64,000 nucleotides of DNA, taken from contig NZ_CP012545.1 of NCBI RefSeq assembly GCF_004803835.1, positions 1,612,001 to 1,676,000 of the forward strand. The letters run 5' to 3'. Under the pieces are notes generated by a model, which saw nothing but the letters and a program-made list of their open reading frames with translations, had not been told where the DNA came from and ran no database searches. Shown piece after piece: positions 53,725-63,796 of this stretch (within the stretch, counting starts at the first letter, position 1; each line of letters begins with the position of its first letter). The translations under genes were made by a program, and so were the position numbers. This DNA is from Campylobacter sp. RM6914 (GTDB taxonomy: Bacteria > Campylobacterota > Campylobacteria > Campylobacterales > Campylobacteraceae).

Positions 53725-54006
53725 TTATGCCTCCGTATTTTCTAGGCTTACGCCTTCCGGTAATTTGACATAAAATTTCTTGAAATCATCTCTTACGCCA
53801 ACTCTACCTCTAAAACGCTTAACTTTGCCGTCCATTCTAAGTGAATTTATGCGAAGTGGCGTTACACCGAAATACTCTTTTAAAACCTCTTTTAAGCCGT
53901 TTTTAGTAACCTTTGGTGAAGTTTGGATAACTACAACGCCTTGTTCTTGAAGGCCAAGAGTTTTTTCTGTATAAATAATTGTTTTGATATCAGTTATATC
54001 TGCCAT
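53725..54006 (-). CDS. rplW: 50S ribosomal protein L23
   Basis: 93 residues. [16 protein letters not shown] and [21 protein letters not shown] (in part) fit L23, the protein at the tunnel exit that docks SRP and trigger factor. One base separates it from rplB and rplD. Confidence 0.95.
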   Translation of the reverse strand: MADITDIKTIIYTEKTLGLQEQGVVVIQTSPKVTKNGLKEVLKEYFGVTPLRINSLRMDGKVKRFRGRVGVRDDFKKFYVKLPEGVSLENTEA

Positions 54007-54007
54007 T

Positions 54008-54622
54008 TTAGCCCTCTTTTGTTATAGTTTGTAGTGCTGCTTTTTCGATAATAACTGCACTATATGTTGCTACCAAATAAGCATTTACTTCACTTGCATC
54101 AACAACATAGCAATTTGCTAGGTTTCTAAAAGCTAAAAGTGTTTTATCGTCAAGTAGATCTTTAACTACTAAAACATCTCTTACGTTTAGAGCTTTGATA
54201 ACTTTTGCAGCATCTTTAGTTTTTCCGCTTTCGATAGCGATGCTATCAACAGTAAAAAGCTTATTAGCTGCTGCTTTTTCATTTAGAGCAAATTCAAGAG
54301 CAAGTCTTTTTTGCTTCTTGTTTACTTTTTGGAAATAGTTTTTATTATTTGTAGGACCAAAAGCTACTGCACCGCCAACCCATACGTTTGTTCTAGTTGA
54401 ACCGGCACGTGCACCACCACGACCTTTTTGTCTCCATGGCTTCTTGCCGCCACCGCTTACAAATGCACGACTTTTAGTGTGAGCCGTGTTTGCTCTCATG
54501 CTAGCTAGGTAAGATTTTACATAAAGATAAAGATTGTGCGGATTTACTTCTGCAAATTCTGCAGGAAGCGCAAGTTCGCCTGACTTTTCAAATTTCTCGT
54601 TTAATACTAAAACTTTACTCAT
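54008..54622 (-). CDS. rplD: 50S ribosomal protein L4
   Basis: 204 residues. [21 protein letters not shown] near 55-75 (in part) is the tunnel loop signature. It overlaps rplC by four bases (ATGA). Confidence 0.97.
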   Translation of the reverse strand: MSKVLVLNEKFEKSGELALPAEFAEVNPHNLYLYVKSYLASMRANTAHTKSRAFVSGGGKKPWRQKGRGGARAGSTRTNVWVGGAVAFGPTNNKNYFQKVNKKQKRLALEFALNEKAAANKLFTVDSIAIESGKTKDAAKVIKALNVRDVLVVKDLLDDKTLLAFRNLANCYVVDASEVNAYLVATYSAVIIEKAALQTITKEG

Positions 54623-55197
54623 TTTACAATCCTTATTCTACCCATTGCACCGTTATGTCCCGGAACGCAACCTTTTACAACAACGATACCGTTGTCTGCG
54701 TCAAAACTTACTAATTCATTTTTAACGGTTACTTTCTCATTTCCCATGTGTCCAGCCATTTTCATACCAGGTTGAACACGTCCAGGCCATTCGCAGTTAC
54801 CGATAGAACCGTGACGTCTATGGAAGCGTGAGCCGTGAGATTTAGGACCGCCTGCGAATCCGTGTCTTTTAACAACGCCTTGATATCCTCTACCTTTTGA
54901 GTTAAAGCTAACTTTTAAAACTTTAGCTTCTGTTAAAGGTGTAACATCAAGATTTCCAGCCTCTGTATTTACTACAGTCAAAGTTGCAAATTTGTTAAAT
55001 TCGGCAGTTAGATTGTATTTTTTTTGCTGACCAGCTATGGCTTTATTAGCTGCTTTAGTGTCTGCATAAGCAACGATAGCACGTTTATTAGCATCAACTT
55101 CGCATACCTTAGCTTCAACAAGTCTTAGTAGTGTAACCGGTGTGCTTTGAGCAGATACCGTTCTACTCATGCCTATTTTTTCTACGATATATTCCAT
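54619..55197 (-). CDS. rplC: 50S ribosomal protein L3
   Basis: 192 residues. [12 protein letters not shown] start and [21 protein letters not shown] near 118-138 (in part) are L3 signatures. Shorter than E. coli L3 (209). Confidence 0.97.
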   Translation of the reverse strand: MEYIVEKIGMSRTVSAQSTPVTLLRLVEAKVCEVDANKRAIVAYADTKAANKAIAGQQKKYNLTAEFNKFATLTVVNTEAGNLDVTPLTEAKVLKVSFNSKGRGYQGVVKRHGFAGGPKSHGSRFHRRHGSIGNCEWPGRVQPGMKMAGHMGNEKVTVKNELVSFDADNGIVVVKGCVPGHNGAMGRIRIVK

Positions 55198-55217
55198 ACT
55201 CTTTTCCTTTTATCCGC

Positions 55218-55526
55218 TTACTTCATAGCACGAACTTCGACATTTACTTCTGGAGCAAGGTCGAGTTTGGTTAGGCTATCTACGGTCTCTGGAGTAGCTG
55301 CTACAATGTCAAGCATTCTAGCGTGTATTCTCATTTCAAACTGCTCACGTGAGTCTTTATTTACGTGTGGAGAGCGTAAAACTGTGTAGCGTTTGATCTT
55401 CGTAGGCATTGGCACCGGACCACGAACATCGGCACCGGTTCTTTTGACAGCTTCTACAATTGCTGCAACTGTGCGGTCTAGAACTCTATGGTCATAAGCT
55501 TTTAGCTTAAGCCTGATTCTTTCCAT
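55218..55526 (-). CDS. rpsJ: 30S ribosomal protein S10
   Basis: 102 residues from ATG 55526 ([17 protein letters not shown]), preceded by AAAGGA; a longer frame to 55556 has no support. [22 protein letters not shown] near 41-62 (in part) is the S10 signature. First gene of the supercluster. Confidence 0.98.
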   Translation of the reverse strand: MERIRLKLKAYDHRVLDRTVAAIVEAVKRTGADVRGPVPMPTKIKRYTVLRSPHVNKDSREQFEMRIHARMLDIVAATPETVDSLTKLDLAPEVNVEVRAMK

Positions 55527-55549
55527 GTTTTTTCCTTTAAAAAGAACTT

Positions 55550-55565
55550 GTCGCAAACTCGCGAC
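55550..55565 (-). promoter_or_regulatory. Small GC-rich hairpin in the rpsJ leader
   Basis: GTCGC/GCGAC stem with a 6-base loop, 24 bases before the rpsJ start, in the presumed 5' untranslated leader of the supercluster. Its role is unknown. Confidence 0.35.
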
Positions 55566-55630
55566 CTCTTTACATAATCAAAACTTGCATAGGATTTTCT
55601 ACTTTGCTACTCTCGTAACTTTTCAAGAAG

Positions 55631-55646
55631 CATTGAAATTTCAATG
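55631..55646. promoter_or_regulatory. 16-base perfect palindrome upstream of rpsJ
   Basis: CATTGAAATTTCAATG reads the same on both strands, in the 248-base gap between the divergent rpsJ and ATPase genes. It has the form of a homodimer operator site, but no regulator is known for it. Confidence 0.35.
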
Positions 55647-55780
55647 GCTTTAATCATACAAGCAGACCTAAGTCTTTCGTAAAGAGATCGCGATTCTACT
55701 AAAAAAAATCTAAATTTGCAAGTAAATGGGTAAATTTGAGTTAAATTTAGTAAATTTATTTCCTTTTAAAAAGGAAAGTA

Positions 55781-55786
55781 TATAAT
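55781..55786 (+). promoter_or_regulatory. Candidate -10 for the ATPase-rnhB unit
   Basis: TATAAT at 23 bases before the TTG start, followed by a ribosome site AAAAGGA. The 5' leader would be very short. Confidence 0.5.
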
Positions 55787-55803
55787 TTGCAAAAGGATAA
55801 AAT

Positions 55804-56895
55804 TTGAAAGATTTGGATTTTTTTTATCATTTGCCGTTAAAAAGCATAAAATTCATCGCCAGAAAGGAGTTTATCTCCAGTGCGAAAACACTTATTTTAG
55901 GATATCCCGGAAGCGGCAAAACAAGCCTTATACTTGACGCACTAGATGAGTATAAACAAGAGGAAAAGCTTTACATAAATTTAAAGGATTTACGCATTAA
56001 TGCCGATACAATCCTTGCAAATTTGATAGAATTTTTAAAAGAAAATCAATCCATAAAAATACTTGCGATCGACAATGCGACAACGCAAGATCAAATGCAA
56101 AAATTATCTCAAATTTCAGAACTTGAAAAGATCATAATATCAACAAACAACAAAACTCTAACCATACCAAATTTTAGAGTTCTTCACCTTGAGTATCTCG
56201 ACTACGAAGAATTTATGCTGTTTTTTAGAAAAAACATTTCACCAGAGGCTTTTTTTAGCCATTTTTTAGCTCATGGAACATCTGTGGCAAACACCATGGT
56301 AGAGCCGAGCGAAACAGCGCAAATCACACAAAACAAACTAAGAGCGGAGCTTAGTCAAACAAATTTACAGATCATAAAAGAATGTGCGAAAAAATGTGCC
56401 GAAACCATAAGCGCACATGAAATTTATAAAATTTTAAAAGAACGGATAAAGATCTCAAAAGACAGCGTTTATGCCGGACTTATCGAGCTTGAAAATAACG
56501 GCTTTATAAAATTTTTGAGCAAATTTAACGAGCCAAATGCGGCAAAAAAGCTATTTTTTAACGATTTTTCCGTAAGAAATGCTCTAAATTTAAAAAAAGA
56601 CTTTAATGCAAATTTCTCAAATATTGTCTTTTGTGAGCTTTCAAAATTTAAAGATGAAATTTTTTATACGAATGAGTTTGATTTTTTCCTTACTAGAAGG
56701 AAACTCGCTATAATATGCGTTCCATTTACGGATAGCGAAATAGTGTTTTTAAAATTTAAAAAACTTCATGCGACGCTAAAACGCATGAATATAACTAGAC
56801 TGCAAGTTATCAGCGTAGCAAACGCCGGTGAAATAACCATAGAGGGTATAAAATGCGAAATTTTGCCGTTTTCACGCTGGGCTTTGGGTATATAA
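55804..56895 (+). CDS. P-loop ATPase with C-terminal DUF4143-like region, function unknown
   Basis: 363 residues. Walker A GYPGSGKTS near 33-41; a Walker B-like strand IKILAIDNAT near 83-92; residues 185-240 look like a winged helix (ISAHEIYKILKERIKISKDSVYAGLIELENNGFI, in part); the C-terminal third resembles the DUF4143 region that follows AAA_14 ATPases. The start is TTG with AAAGGA. It is first of a unit with the exported protein and rnhB. Such ATPases are widespread and uncharacterised; no partner toxin or nuclease is adjacent. Confidence 0.6.
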   Translation: MKDLDFFYHLPLKSIKFIARKEFISSAKTLILGYPGSGKTSLILDALDEYKQEEKLYINLKDLRINADTILANLIEFLKENQSIKILAIDNATTQDQMQKLSQISELEKIIISTNNKTLTIPNFRVLHLEYLDYEEFMLFFRKNISPEAFFSHFLAHGTSVANTMVEPSETAQITQNKLRAELSQTNLQIIKECAKKCAETISAHEIYKILKERIKISKDSVYAGLIELENNGFIKFLSKFNEPNAAKKLFFNDFSVRNALNLKKDFNANFSNIVFCELSKFKDEIFYTNEFDFFLTRRKLAIICVPFTDSEIVFLKFKKLHATLKRMNITRLQVISVANAGEITIEGIKCEILPFSRWALGI

Positions 56896-56904
56896 GGAGA
56901 ATTT

Positions 56905-57726
56905 ATGAGAGCGATTTTTATGGTTTTGTTGTGTGTTTGCACACTATTTTCTTATGAGATAAGACATGAAAACGAGGGTAAAATTTACAAATTTACAGGT
57001 GATGCAAATGGAGAAAAGTTTGAATTTTACATAACAAATCTTAGCGCCGAATTTGAGAATTTTAACTCCAAAGATGCTCTAAAAATTCCTCCAAAAATGC
57101 AAGGTCATCTATTTTTTAAGGGCTCTAAATTTGAATTTAGCAAAGGCGAGATAGTATATGATAACGGCAAAATACTCCAAATAAACGCACTTTCAGAGTG
57201 GCTAAATTTAAGCATAAAAAGAGAGCAAGGTGATAAATTTGAAGGCAAGCTAGCCATAAAAGGCAAGGCGATGAAAGCTACGGCAAAGAAAGTTTTTACA
57301 TATGAAACCTTGGTGCTAGCGTCACAAACCATAAATTCAAATAAAACAAGAACGGAGGTTTTATCAAGTGATTATTTTGGTTCTAAATTTAAACAAAAAT
57401 ACAAAAACACACTCTCATCAAGGCTCGACGAACTAAGATCACAAAACAAAAACGCAATATCTTCTGTAAATTTAGAGTATCAAAACGACAAAATCAGAAG
57501 CTCGGTCACGCTAAAAAACGATAGTAAATTTTGCTCTACCGTGAAGATAAAAGATCAAAAAAAGCTAAAGCTAAAGGATGTTTTTAAAAGTAATGATCAG
57601 AATTTAACAAGTGAAAATTTCATGATTTCTCCACTTGGAATCTCATTTTGTGATGAAGAAAAAACTATATCCATAGAAGAGATAAAACCCTATCTTAAAG
57701 AAAATTTCGGACTTTTAGATGAATAA
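56905..57726 (+). CDS. Exported protein of unknown function
   Basis: 273 residues with a signal peptide (about 1-17, ending LFS). The mature part is beta-rich and Lys-rich; a C-terminal segment (about 210-260, KLKDVF onward) resembles the DUF3298-type region seen in some periplasmic proteins, but weakly. One N-glycosylation sequon (DQNLT) is near residue 233. It overlaps rnhB by 8 bases. Function unknown. Confidence 0.6.
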   Translation: MRAIFMVLLCVCTLFSYEIRHENEGKIYKFTGDANGEKFEFYITNLSAEFENFNSKDALKIPPKMQGHLFFKGSKFEFSKGEIVYDNGKILQINALSEWLNLSIKREQGDKFEGKLAIKGKAMKATAKKVFTYETLVLASQTINSNKTRTEVLSSDYFGSKFKQKYKNTLSSRLDELRSQNKNAISSVNLEYQNDKIRSSVTLKNDSKFCSTVKIKDQKKLKLKDVFKSNDQNLTSENFMISPLGISFCDEEKTISIEEIKPYLKENFGLLDE

Positions 57727-58285
57727 AATTTGTGGGATTGACGAAGCGGGACGGGGAGCGCTTGCAGGATGTATGGCGGTTGCCGCTTGCGTGCTAAAAT
57801 GCGAGATAAAAGGACTAAATGATTCAAAACAACTAACCGAGAAAAAACGTGAAGAGTTATTTGAGCAAATCGTGGCAAATTCAAATTTCTTAATCACCTA
57901 CTTTTCAAACAAACAGATCGACACTTTGGGTCTTAGTGAGTGTTTGCGCCGTGCTTTAAATTTATTTAAACTACATTTTAGCGAGTATGAAATTTTATAC
58001 GACGGCAACGCAAACTACGGCACCGGCATAAAAACGATGATAAAAGCCGACGGTAAAATCTCAGAAGTAAGTGCAGCAAGTATCTTGGCAAAAGTTAGCA
58101 GGGATAGACTAATGAGAGCTTGGGATAAAATTTACCCCTCATACGGATACGCTCTACATAAAGGATATGGAACAAAAGCGCACATTAATGCGATACAAAA
58201 TTTAGGAGAAAACGAACTTTTGCGAAAAAGTTTTACACTTAAAAAGGTCGAAAATTCGCTATTTGAAGATACCAGCCTTTATTGA
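57719..58285 (+). CDS. rnhB: Ribonuclease HII
   Basis: 188 residues. Removes RNA from RNA-DNA hybrids. The catalytic [12 protein letters not shown] near 5-16, a further acidic residue in ILYDGN near 98 and the [10 protein letters not shown] segment near 120-130 are intact. It overlaps the exported protein gene by 8 bases. Confidence 0.95.
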   Translation: MNKICGIDEAGRGALAGCMAVAACVLKCEIKGLNDSKQLTEKKREELFEQIVANSNFLITYFSNKQIDTLGLSECLRRALNLFKLHFSEYEILYDGNANYGTGIKTMIKADGKISEVSAASILAKVSRDRLMRAWDKIYPSYGYALHKGYGTKAHINAIQNLGENELLRKSFTLKKVENSLFEDTSLY

Positions 58286-58340
58286 AACAAAATTTTATAA
58301 GGTGCCTATTTAATTAAGCTCTTTAACCATAAAGTTATGC

Positions 58341-58346
58341 TAGCAT
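58341..58346 (+). promoter_or_regulatory. Candidate -10 for the sensor gene
   Basis: TGC-TAGCAT, an extended -10 like pattern, 26 bases before the TTG start. Confidence 0.35.
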
Positions 58347-58371
58347 ATCAGATTAAAATTTAAGGAACACC

Positions 58372-61143
58372 TTGTTAAGAAATGTATCTTCAATGGGGAA
58401 ATTTGCCTTTTCCTCGATAATCATCACCGCATTTGTCATTATGGCGATGCTTGAATGTTTTAACCTGGCTCATATTTATTCAAATTATCAAAATAATATA
58501 TCAAATTTAAAAGAATTTTTTATACTACAAGAGAAAGAATCAATCCGCAAAGAGGTATATGAAACAACAAGTAAAATACAAAGCGACTACGACAGGCAGT
58601 ATAAAAATTTTATAGACGCAATCAAACATAAAACCCTAAACGCGCTAAATGCAGCTAGAGAATTTCATAAAATTTCATCAAGCAGAGACGAATTTATAAA
58701 AAAAATGAGAGAGGATGTGACCAGCGAAGACGAAGGGTATTTTGTATATGACCTTAGTGCAACGCCTTTCATACAAAGCGAATTTCATTCGACAAAAAAC
58801 GTCAGCACGGTCGTTTCAAATATCGTCTATAACCATATCGATATAACCACAACCACAAAAAAAGGACGTAACTTCATAAGCCACGCTATCGTCTATGAGC
58901 CGGCAGGCGTCGTCATAGGATATGCGAAAAATTTGGATGAATTTAATGAAAATTTCACAAATAAAACAAGAGACTACATCCGTTCGTTATCAAACGGAGA
59001 TAGCTATATCTTCATCATCGATAGGAAAAACAACAAAATAGTTAGCGGCGACTCAGAAGAGATACAAGATAGTAGCTTTAGCTTATTTGACGAAAAACGC
59101 AGACAGGCCCTATACAAAATAGGCAGCGCTACAAGAGGCGGTAACGAGGCATTTATAGCCTACAAATGGCTAAAGCAGGACAAAACAATAACTGAAAAAA
59201 TATCTTTCATCAAAGATATAAATTTACTAGACTGGTCGATCGGCACAGGGATATACCTGGACGATATGCATAACTACTTAGATAAACAAAAAAATATCTT
59301 TTATAGCGACTTTGGCTCAAAACTTATACTGTTTACCTTTTATCTTTTGGTCGTTGTTGCCGTGCTTTATATGCTAGCAGTTAGCGCAAAAAAGAGAGTA
59401 GTAACGTCATTTACCACTTTTGCAGACTTTTTTAACAACCAAACCGACTTAAAACGCCTTGAAACGGACAAGATAAAATTTCAAGAACTAAAAGACATAG
59501 CAAGCAATATCAATAAAATTTTAGATGAAAAAGATGAGTTGCTTGATACGAAAAACCAAATACAACTTGCCTTAAATAAATACAAAAATTCACTCGAGAC
59601 ATCAAATATCGTCTTTAAATTTAACGAGAAAAACCTCATAACATTTGCAAACAGCGCATTTTGTGACTTGATCGGTTACGCAAAAAATGAACTCATCGGC
59701 AAACCGATTAGAAGTATCTTTATAAAAGAGAGAAACAACAGCAAGATAAAAGAGGTAAACGAAGCCGTCTTAAGAAAGAGCGAGTGGGAAGGCGTCCTAA
59801 AAGCACAAAAGAAAAACGGCGAGATATGCCATATCAAAGCAAATGTAGTGCCGATAGAAACTACAGACGCAAAAAGCAAGCTTAACTTTTTATGCATCTG
59901 CCAAGATCTTACGACGTTCATGGAGCATCAAGAACTTATGCGAACTGAGCTACAAGACCCGCTAACAAAACTGCCTACAAGGCAAATGCTTATTAACAAA
60001 CTATCAAAGCAGCAAGGTCAGTTGTTTGTAGCAAATTTTGATATATTAAAATTTAGACAGATAAACGAATACTACGGTCTTGACATAGGAGATATGGTTT
60101 TAAGTGAGGTCGCAAATATAGTTAGAAAACTAACAAAAGATAAAAATTTAGAGCTTTATAAACTAGAAAGTAACAACTTCGCCATAGTAGGAGATAAAAA
60201 GCACTGGAAAAACGATGACTTTTACAAATTCTGCGAAAAAGCCATAGAGTATTTTAAGACAAATTCCGTCATCGTAGAAAACAATAAATTTTATATCGAT
60301 CTAGCCTTTGGTATATCTTCGGATATGCAGATCATGACATCAGCTATCGCAAAAGAACAAGCTAAAGATATGAACCAACAGATAGTAGTATTTGAAGATA
60401 AAAAGGACGAGCTAGCGCACAATGTCGTCCTAACTAGAGCCATACAAAAAGCCATAGAAGAAGACAAAATAGTGCTATATAAACAAGCAGTGATCGATAA
60501 TAGCACAAATACTGTATCAAAATACGAATGTCTTGTTAGGATGGTAGACGACACAAATAACGTTGTTCTTCCGATAGACTTCCTTGCCGCTGCCAAAAAG
60601 TCAAATTTATACAAAGAGGTAACAAAGATCGTCATCGAAAAGGCATTTGCGTATTTTGCAAAAAATAACGAAAATTTCGGTATCAACCTAACGATAGATG
60701 ACGTGATGGATGGTGAATGCCTATCGCAGATCAAAGATCAATTTAGAAAACATCCCGGCATAGGTGAGCGTTTAACTATAGAGCTTACAAAAAATCAAGA
60801 GATAAACGACTTTGATAAGATAAATTTATTTATCGACGAGGTTCGCAAATTTGGTTGTAAAGTCGCGATAGATAACTTCGGTACAGGATATACAAATTTC
60901 GAATATCTTCTAAAGATCAAAACAGACTTTATCAAGATCGATGGTTCTATCATAAAAAATATCGACCACGACGAGCACGCAAGAAAAATCGTCAAGCTAA
61001 TGATAGAGCTTGCTAAAACACTTGGCATACAAACGGTTGCCAAATACGTGCACTCAAGCGATGTAAGCAAAATGGTAAATTCTATCGGTGTAGATGCCTC
61101 TCAAGGTTTTTACTTTGACATGCCAAAACCACTTGGAGCATAA
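58372..61143 (+). CDS. Membrane sensor with dCache, PAS, degenerate GGDEF and degenerate EAL domains
   Basis: 923 residues: membrane segment (about 11-33), periplasmic dCache sensor (about 40-310), membrane segment (about 317-338), PAS (about 405-515), GGDEF (about 528-675) and EAL (about 690-920). The GGDEF signature is replaced by LESNNF (598-603). In EAL, the EAL triad reads ECL (719-721), the DDFG motif reads DNFG (834-837) and the AEGVE region reads AKYVH (890-894), so both activities are probably weak or lost, while NLT and KID motifs remain. The start is TTG with AAGGA. It overlaps the next gene by one base. Likely a signal receptor or scaffold. Confidence 0.85.
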   Translation: MLRNVSSMGKFAFSSIIITAFVIMAMLECFNLAHIYSNYQNNISNLKEFFILQEKESIRKEVYETTSKIQSDYDRQYKNFIDAIKHKTLNALNAAREFHKISSSRDEFIKKMREDVTSEDEGYFVYDLSATPFIQSEFHSTKNVSTVVSNIVYNHIDITTTTKKGRNFISHAIVYEPAGVVIGYAKNLDEFNENFTNKTRDYIRSLSNGDSYIFIIDRKNNKIVSGDSEEIQDSSFSLFDEKRRQALYKIGSATRGGNEAFIAYKWLKQDKTITEKISFIKDINLLDWSIGTGIYLDDMHNYLDKQKNIFYSDFGSKLILFTFYLLVVVAVLYMLAVSAKKRVVTSFTTFADFFNNQTDLKRLETDKIKFQELKDIASNINKILDEKDELLDTKNQIQLALNKYKNSLETSNIVFKFNEKNLITFANSAFCDLIGYAKNELIGKPIRSIFIKERNNSKIKEVNEAVLRKSEWEGVLKAQKKNGEICHIKANVVPIETTDAKSKLNFLCICQDLTTFMEHQELMRTELQDPLTKLPTRQMLINKLSKQQGQLFVANFDILKFRQINEYYGLDIGDMVLSEVANIVRKLTKDKNLELYKLESNNFAIVGDKKHWKNDDFYKFCEKAIEYFKTNSVIVENNKFYIDLAFGISSDMQIMTSAIAKEQAKDMNQQIVVFEDKKDELAHNVVLTRAIQKAIEEDKIVLYKQAVIDNSTNTVSKYECLVRMVDDTNNVVLPIDFLAAAKKSNLYKEVTKIVIEKAFAYFAKNNENFGINLTIDDVMDGECLSQIKDQFRKHPGIGERLTIELTKNQEINDFDKINLFIDEVRKFGCKVAIDNFGTGYTNFEYLLKIKTDFIKIDGSIIKNIDHDEHARKIVKLMIELAKTLGIQTVAKYVHSSDVSKMVNSIGVDASQGFYFDMPKPLGA

Positions 61144-62078
61144 TGAAAGCGTTAATTTTCCCCATACTAGCTATTATTTCATCAGCACTTGCCTGTTTTA
61201 TGCCTGAAATTTTTGTAGGCTACAAAGGTCACATTATCACTCTTTTAGTTATTATCATGCTTGGCATGGGTATGACACTCACGTTTAATGACTTTAGAGA
61301 TATATTTTATAAAAAGTCTGCCCTAGGCATCGGTATAACCCTTCAGTTTGTCGTAATGCCTATTGTCGCACTTGGCGTCTCCATGATGTTTGGACTAGAA
61401 AACGAGCTTATGGTTGGGATGATGCTAGTTGGCACTAGCGCAGGAGGCACAGCCTCAAATGTTATAACCTATATCGCAAAAGGAGACCTAGCCCTATCCG
61501 TAAGCATGACACTTTGCTCTACTCTGCTCTCTATCGTTTTGATGCCGTTTTTAACCTGGCTTTATATCGGGCAAAAAGTTCCTGTTCCTGCCATAGATAT
61601 GTTAATAGATCTTATTAAAATAACACTTGTTCCACTAACGATAGGAATTTGTTTAAACACATTTGCCCACAAATTTATACAAAAAATTCAAAAAGTAATG
61701 CCTACTATTTCAATGGGCGCGATCATACTCATCATCGCGATAATTGTTGCGGCAAATAATGCAAATATCCAAAAAGTAGGACTTTTAGTAGTTTTAGCGG
61801 TCATGATACATAACTGCTCTGGGCTTTTGTTTGGCTACTTTGGAGCAAAAATTTGTGGTTTTAGCGAAAAGATAGCACGAACGATCGCTATTGAAGTAGG
61901 TATGCAAAACTCAGGGCTTAGCGTAGCCCTTGCCATAAAATATTTTTCAGGACTTAGCGCATTGCCAGGAGCTATATTTAGCATATGGCATAATATCTCG
62001 GGCGCTCTACTGGCTAGCTTTTGGGCTAGCAAAACTAACCTAGCACAAAAGAGTAGCATTAAAGCTACCCTTTTGTAG
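61143..62078 (+). CDS. BASS-family transporter (bile acid:sodium symporter-like)
   Basis: 311 residues with about nine to ten membrane segments. GTSAGGTASNVITYIAKGD near 98-116 and EVGMQNSGLSVALA near 257-270 are the two crossover-helix motifs that bind sodium in this family. Bacterial members carry organic anions such as pantoate, keto acids or bile salts; the substrate is not known. Start overlaps the sensor gene (TAATG), so the two are cotranscribed. A weak GTAGC/GCTAC hairpin with T-runs lies at its 3' end. Confidence 0.85.
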   Translation: MKALIFPILAIISSALACFMPEIFVGYKGHIITLLVIIMLGMGMTLTFNDFRDIFYKKSALGIGITLQFVVMPIVALGVSMMFGLENELMVGMMLVGTSAGGTASNVITYIAKGDLALSVSMTLCSTLLSIVLMPFLTWLYIGQKVPVPAIDMLIDLIKITLVPLTIGICLNTFAHKFIQKIQKVMPTISMGAIILIIAIIVAANNANIQKVGLLVVLAVMIHNCSGLLFGYFGAKICGFSEKIARTIAIEVGMQNSGLSVALAIKYFSGLSALPGAIFSIWHNISGALLASFWASKTNLAQKSSIKATLL

Positions 62079-62080
62079 TT

Positions 62081-62299
62081 TTACTTTTTGTCTTCTAGTT
62101 TGGCTAGGTGTCCTGCCAAAAACGAGCCAAATTCCTCTTGCGTGAGAACTCTTTTATCCCCAAGCAAAGCTTTACACTCTTTACCAAGCTCGCATAAAAT
62201 TTTACGATTTACCTCGCTTTGTGATTTACCATTTTTAGCAAGTATGTTGTTTAACTCATAATCCTCTGAAAAATTTACCAACTCTGCGTCTTTTGCCAT
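62081..62299 (-). CDS. Small acidic protein of unknown function
   Basis: 72 residues, soluble, predicted helical, no recognised motif. AAGGAG is present 6-8 bases before the ATG, which supports translation. It converges on the transporter gene with a two-base gap and is downstream of pcm on the same strand. Function unknown. Confidence 0.6.
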   Translation of the reverse strand: MAKDAELVNFSEDYELNNILAKNGKSQSEVNRKILCELGKECKALLGDKRVLTQEEFGSFLAGHLAKLEDKK

Positions 62300-62370
62300 T
62301 TTAACTCCTTGTAAAGATATTTTAAAAGTATACGCCTTTTTGGTTAATGCATGGATAAATTTAAATCAAG

Positions 62371-63003
62371 TTACTCTCTGCCTGTTAGCAAAGACACAAA
62401 AAGACACTCGTCAAAGATATGCTCACTTATATTTGCATCAGAGTCCTTTTTATACTGGACTATGTATTGTTTATCGGCTTTTTTTATAGGAGCCACTAAA
62501 ATTCCACCGCTTTTAAGCTGGTTAAAGAGGGTTTGAGGCACTTCGTCGGTTGCTGCAGAAAGAAGAATTCTATCATATGGAGCATAGCTTTTCCAGCCGT
62601 TATTACCGTCGTCATATCTTACATGAACATTTCTGATCTTTAGCGTTTCAAAACGTTTTTTTGCCTGCATGGCTAGTTTTTCGATACGCTCTACACTAAA
62701 GACGCGGTGAGCAAGGTTTGAAAGTATAGCAGCTTGATAACCGCTTCCACAGCCTATCTCAAGCACATTATCGATATTTTCACACTCAAGTGCGCTTGTC
62801 ATCTTTGCCACGGTTAGCGGTGAGCTTATCCATTGATTACCTGCGATAGGTTGGGCATTAAGTGAATACGCATGTGCGCCAACAGGAGAAAATATCTCCC
62901 TTGGGGTGTTACAAATAGCCCTATAAAGCTTTGGTGTAAGCATTATCTCATCAGCTATATCATCGGCTAAATTTTTACATTTTATCTCTTCTAATGCGTT
63001 CAA
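62371..63003 (-). CDS. pcm: Protein-L-isoaspartate O-methyltransferase
   Basis: 210 residues. Repairs damaged isoaspartyl residues using S-adenosylmethionine. AdoMet motif VLEIGCGSGYQAAIL near 80-94, preceded by the family stretch ISSPLTVAKMTSALE near 59-73, and DRILLSAATDEVP near 145. It follows the hydrolase gene by about 50 bases. Confidence 0.93.
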   Translation of the reverse strand: MNALEEIKCKNLADDIADEIMLTPKLYRAICNTPREIFSPVGAHAYSLNAQPIAGNQWISSPLTVAKMTSALECENIDNVLEIGCGSGYQAAILSNLAHRVFSVERIEKLAMQAKKRFETLKIRNVHVRYDDGNNGWKSYAPYDRILLSAATDEVPQTLFNQLKSGGILVAPIKKADKQYIVQYKKDSDANISEHIFDECLFVSLLTGRE

Positions 63004-63055
63004 TTTTCTCTTCCTAACTTTTACATAATTTCTAAATTTTGTTTTATTTGAGTGA

Positions 63056-63796
63056 TTAAATTTCTGTCAAATTTTGTGCTTTTTTGAATTCTCCATCCGG
63101 TAAAAAAACACCACTAAACTCAAGATCAAGCGAACTTGCAACTACGACATAGCAAATATTTACCATAGCTAATGCCTTGCAAAGTAACACAAAAGCTTCT
63201 TTCCTCTCTTTGCCCCACATAGCCGGGACTAAGATGATCTCAGCACTCTTAAGCCTTTGCCAAAGATCTATAAATCTAAGCTCAAAGCAGATCAAAACTC
63301 CGACCTTAATACCTTTAAATTCAAAAATTTTTACCTCGCTCTCATCGGCAGCACTAAATTTTTCATACTCCAATTTTGGACGAAAGAGTTTTGTTTTGGA
63401 TTGAGCGTGAAAAACTTGCGTATCATTTAGGATAACAAATTCATTAAATATCCTTGCAGATACTTTTTCATGCTCTTTAGTGGTATCAGTCTTTTGTATG
63501 CTCTTTAGATGGGTAAAGGCTAAAAATTTATCTTCGCTTAAAGCGTCTTGCAACTCCTCCATCAAGATAGAGTCAAAGCTACCTAACATCTGTGGTAGCA
63601 TGGCGCTATTTGCTCCTGCAAAAAATCCGTCAAAATCATATCCGCTAACACAAAGCTCGCTTGCAAGCATTAGCGAATTTCTGGGGGCTTGTGAGATTTT
63701 ATCCATCAACTCAAGCTTTCGTAATTGAACATTTGATGCACTAAGCGTTACCGGATATAAATTTAACTCCGTTAAATTTTGATCAGAAGTCATCAA
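63056..63796 (-). CDS. Carbon-nitrogen (nitrilase-family) hydrolase
   Basis: 246 residues. The Glu-Lys-Cys triad is visible as SELCVSGYD (Glu about 47), SKTKLFRPK (Lys about 135) and GVLICFELRF (Cys about 169). It should hydrolyse an amide bond; no clear sign of the substrate. The gene starts inside the last codons of nrdB; ATG at 63796 or 63793 are equally possible. Confidence 0.85.
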   Translation of the reverse strand: MMTSDQNLTELNLYPVTLSASNVQLRKLELMDKISQAPRNSLMLASELCVSGYDFDGFFAGANSAMLPQMLGSFDSILMEELQDALSEDKFLAFTHLKSIQKTDTTKEHEKVSARIFNEFVILNDTQVFHAQSKTKLFRPKLEYEKFSAADESEVKIFEFKGIKVGVLICFELRFIDLWQRLKSAEIILVPAMWGKERKEAFVLLCKALAMVNICYVVVASSLDLEFSGVFLPDGEFKKAQNLTEI

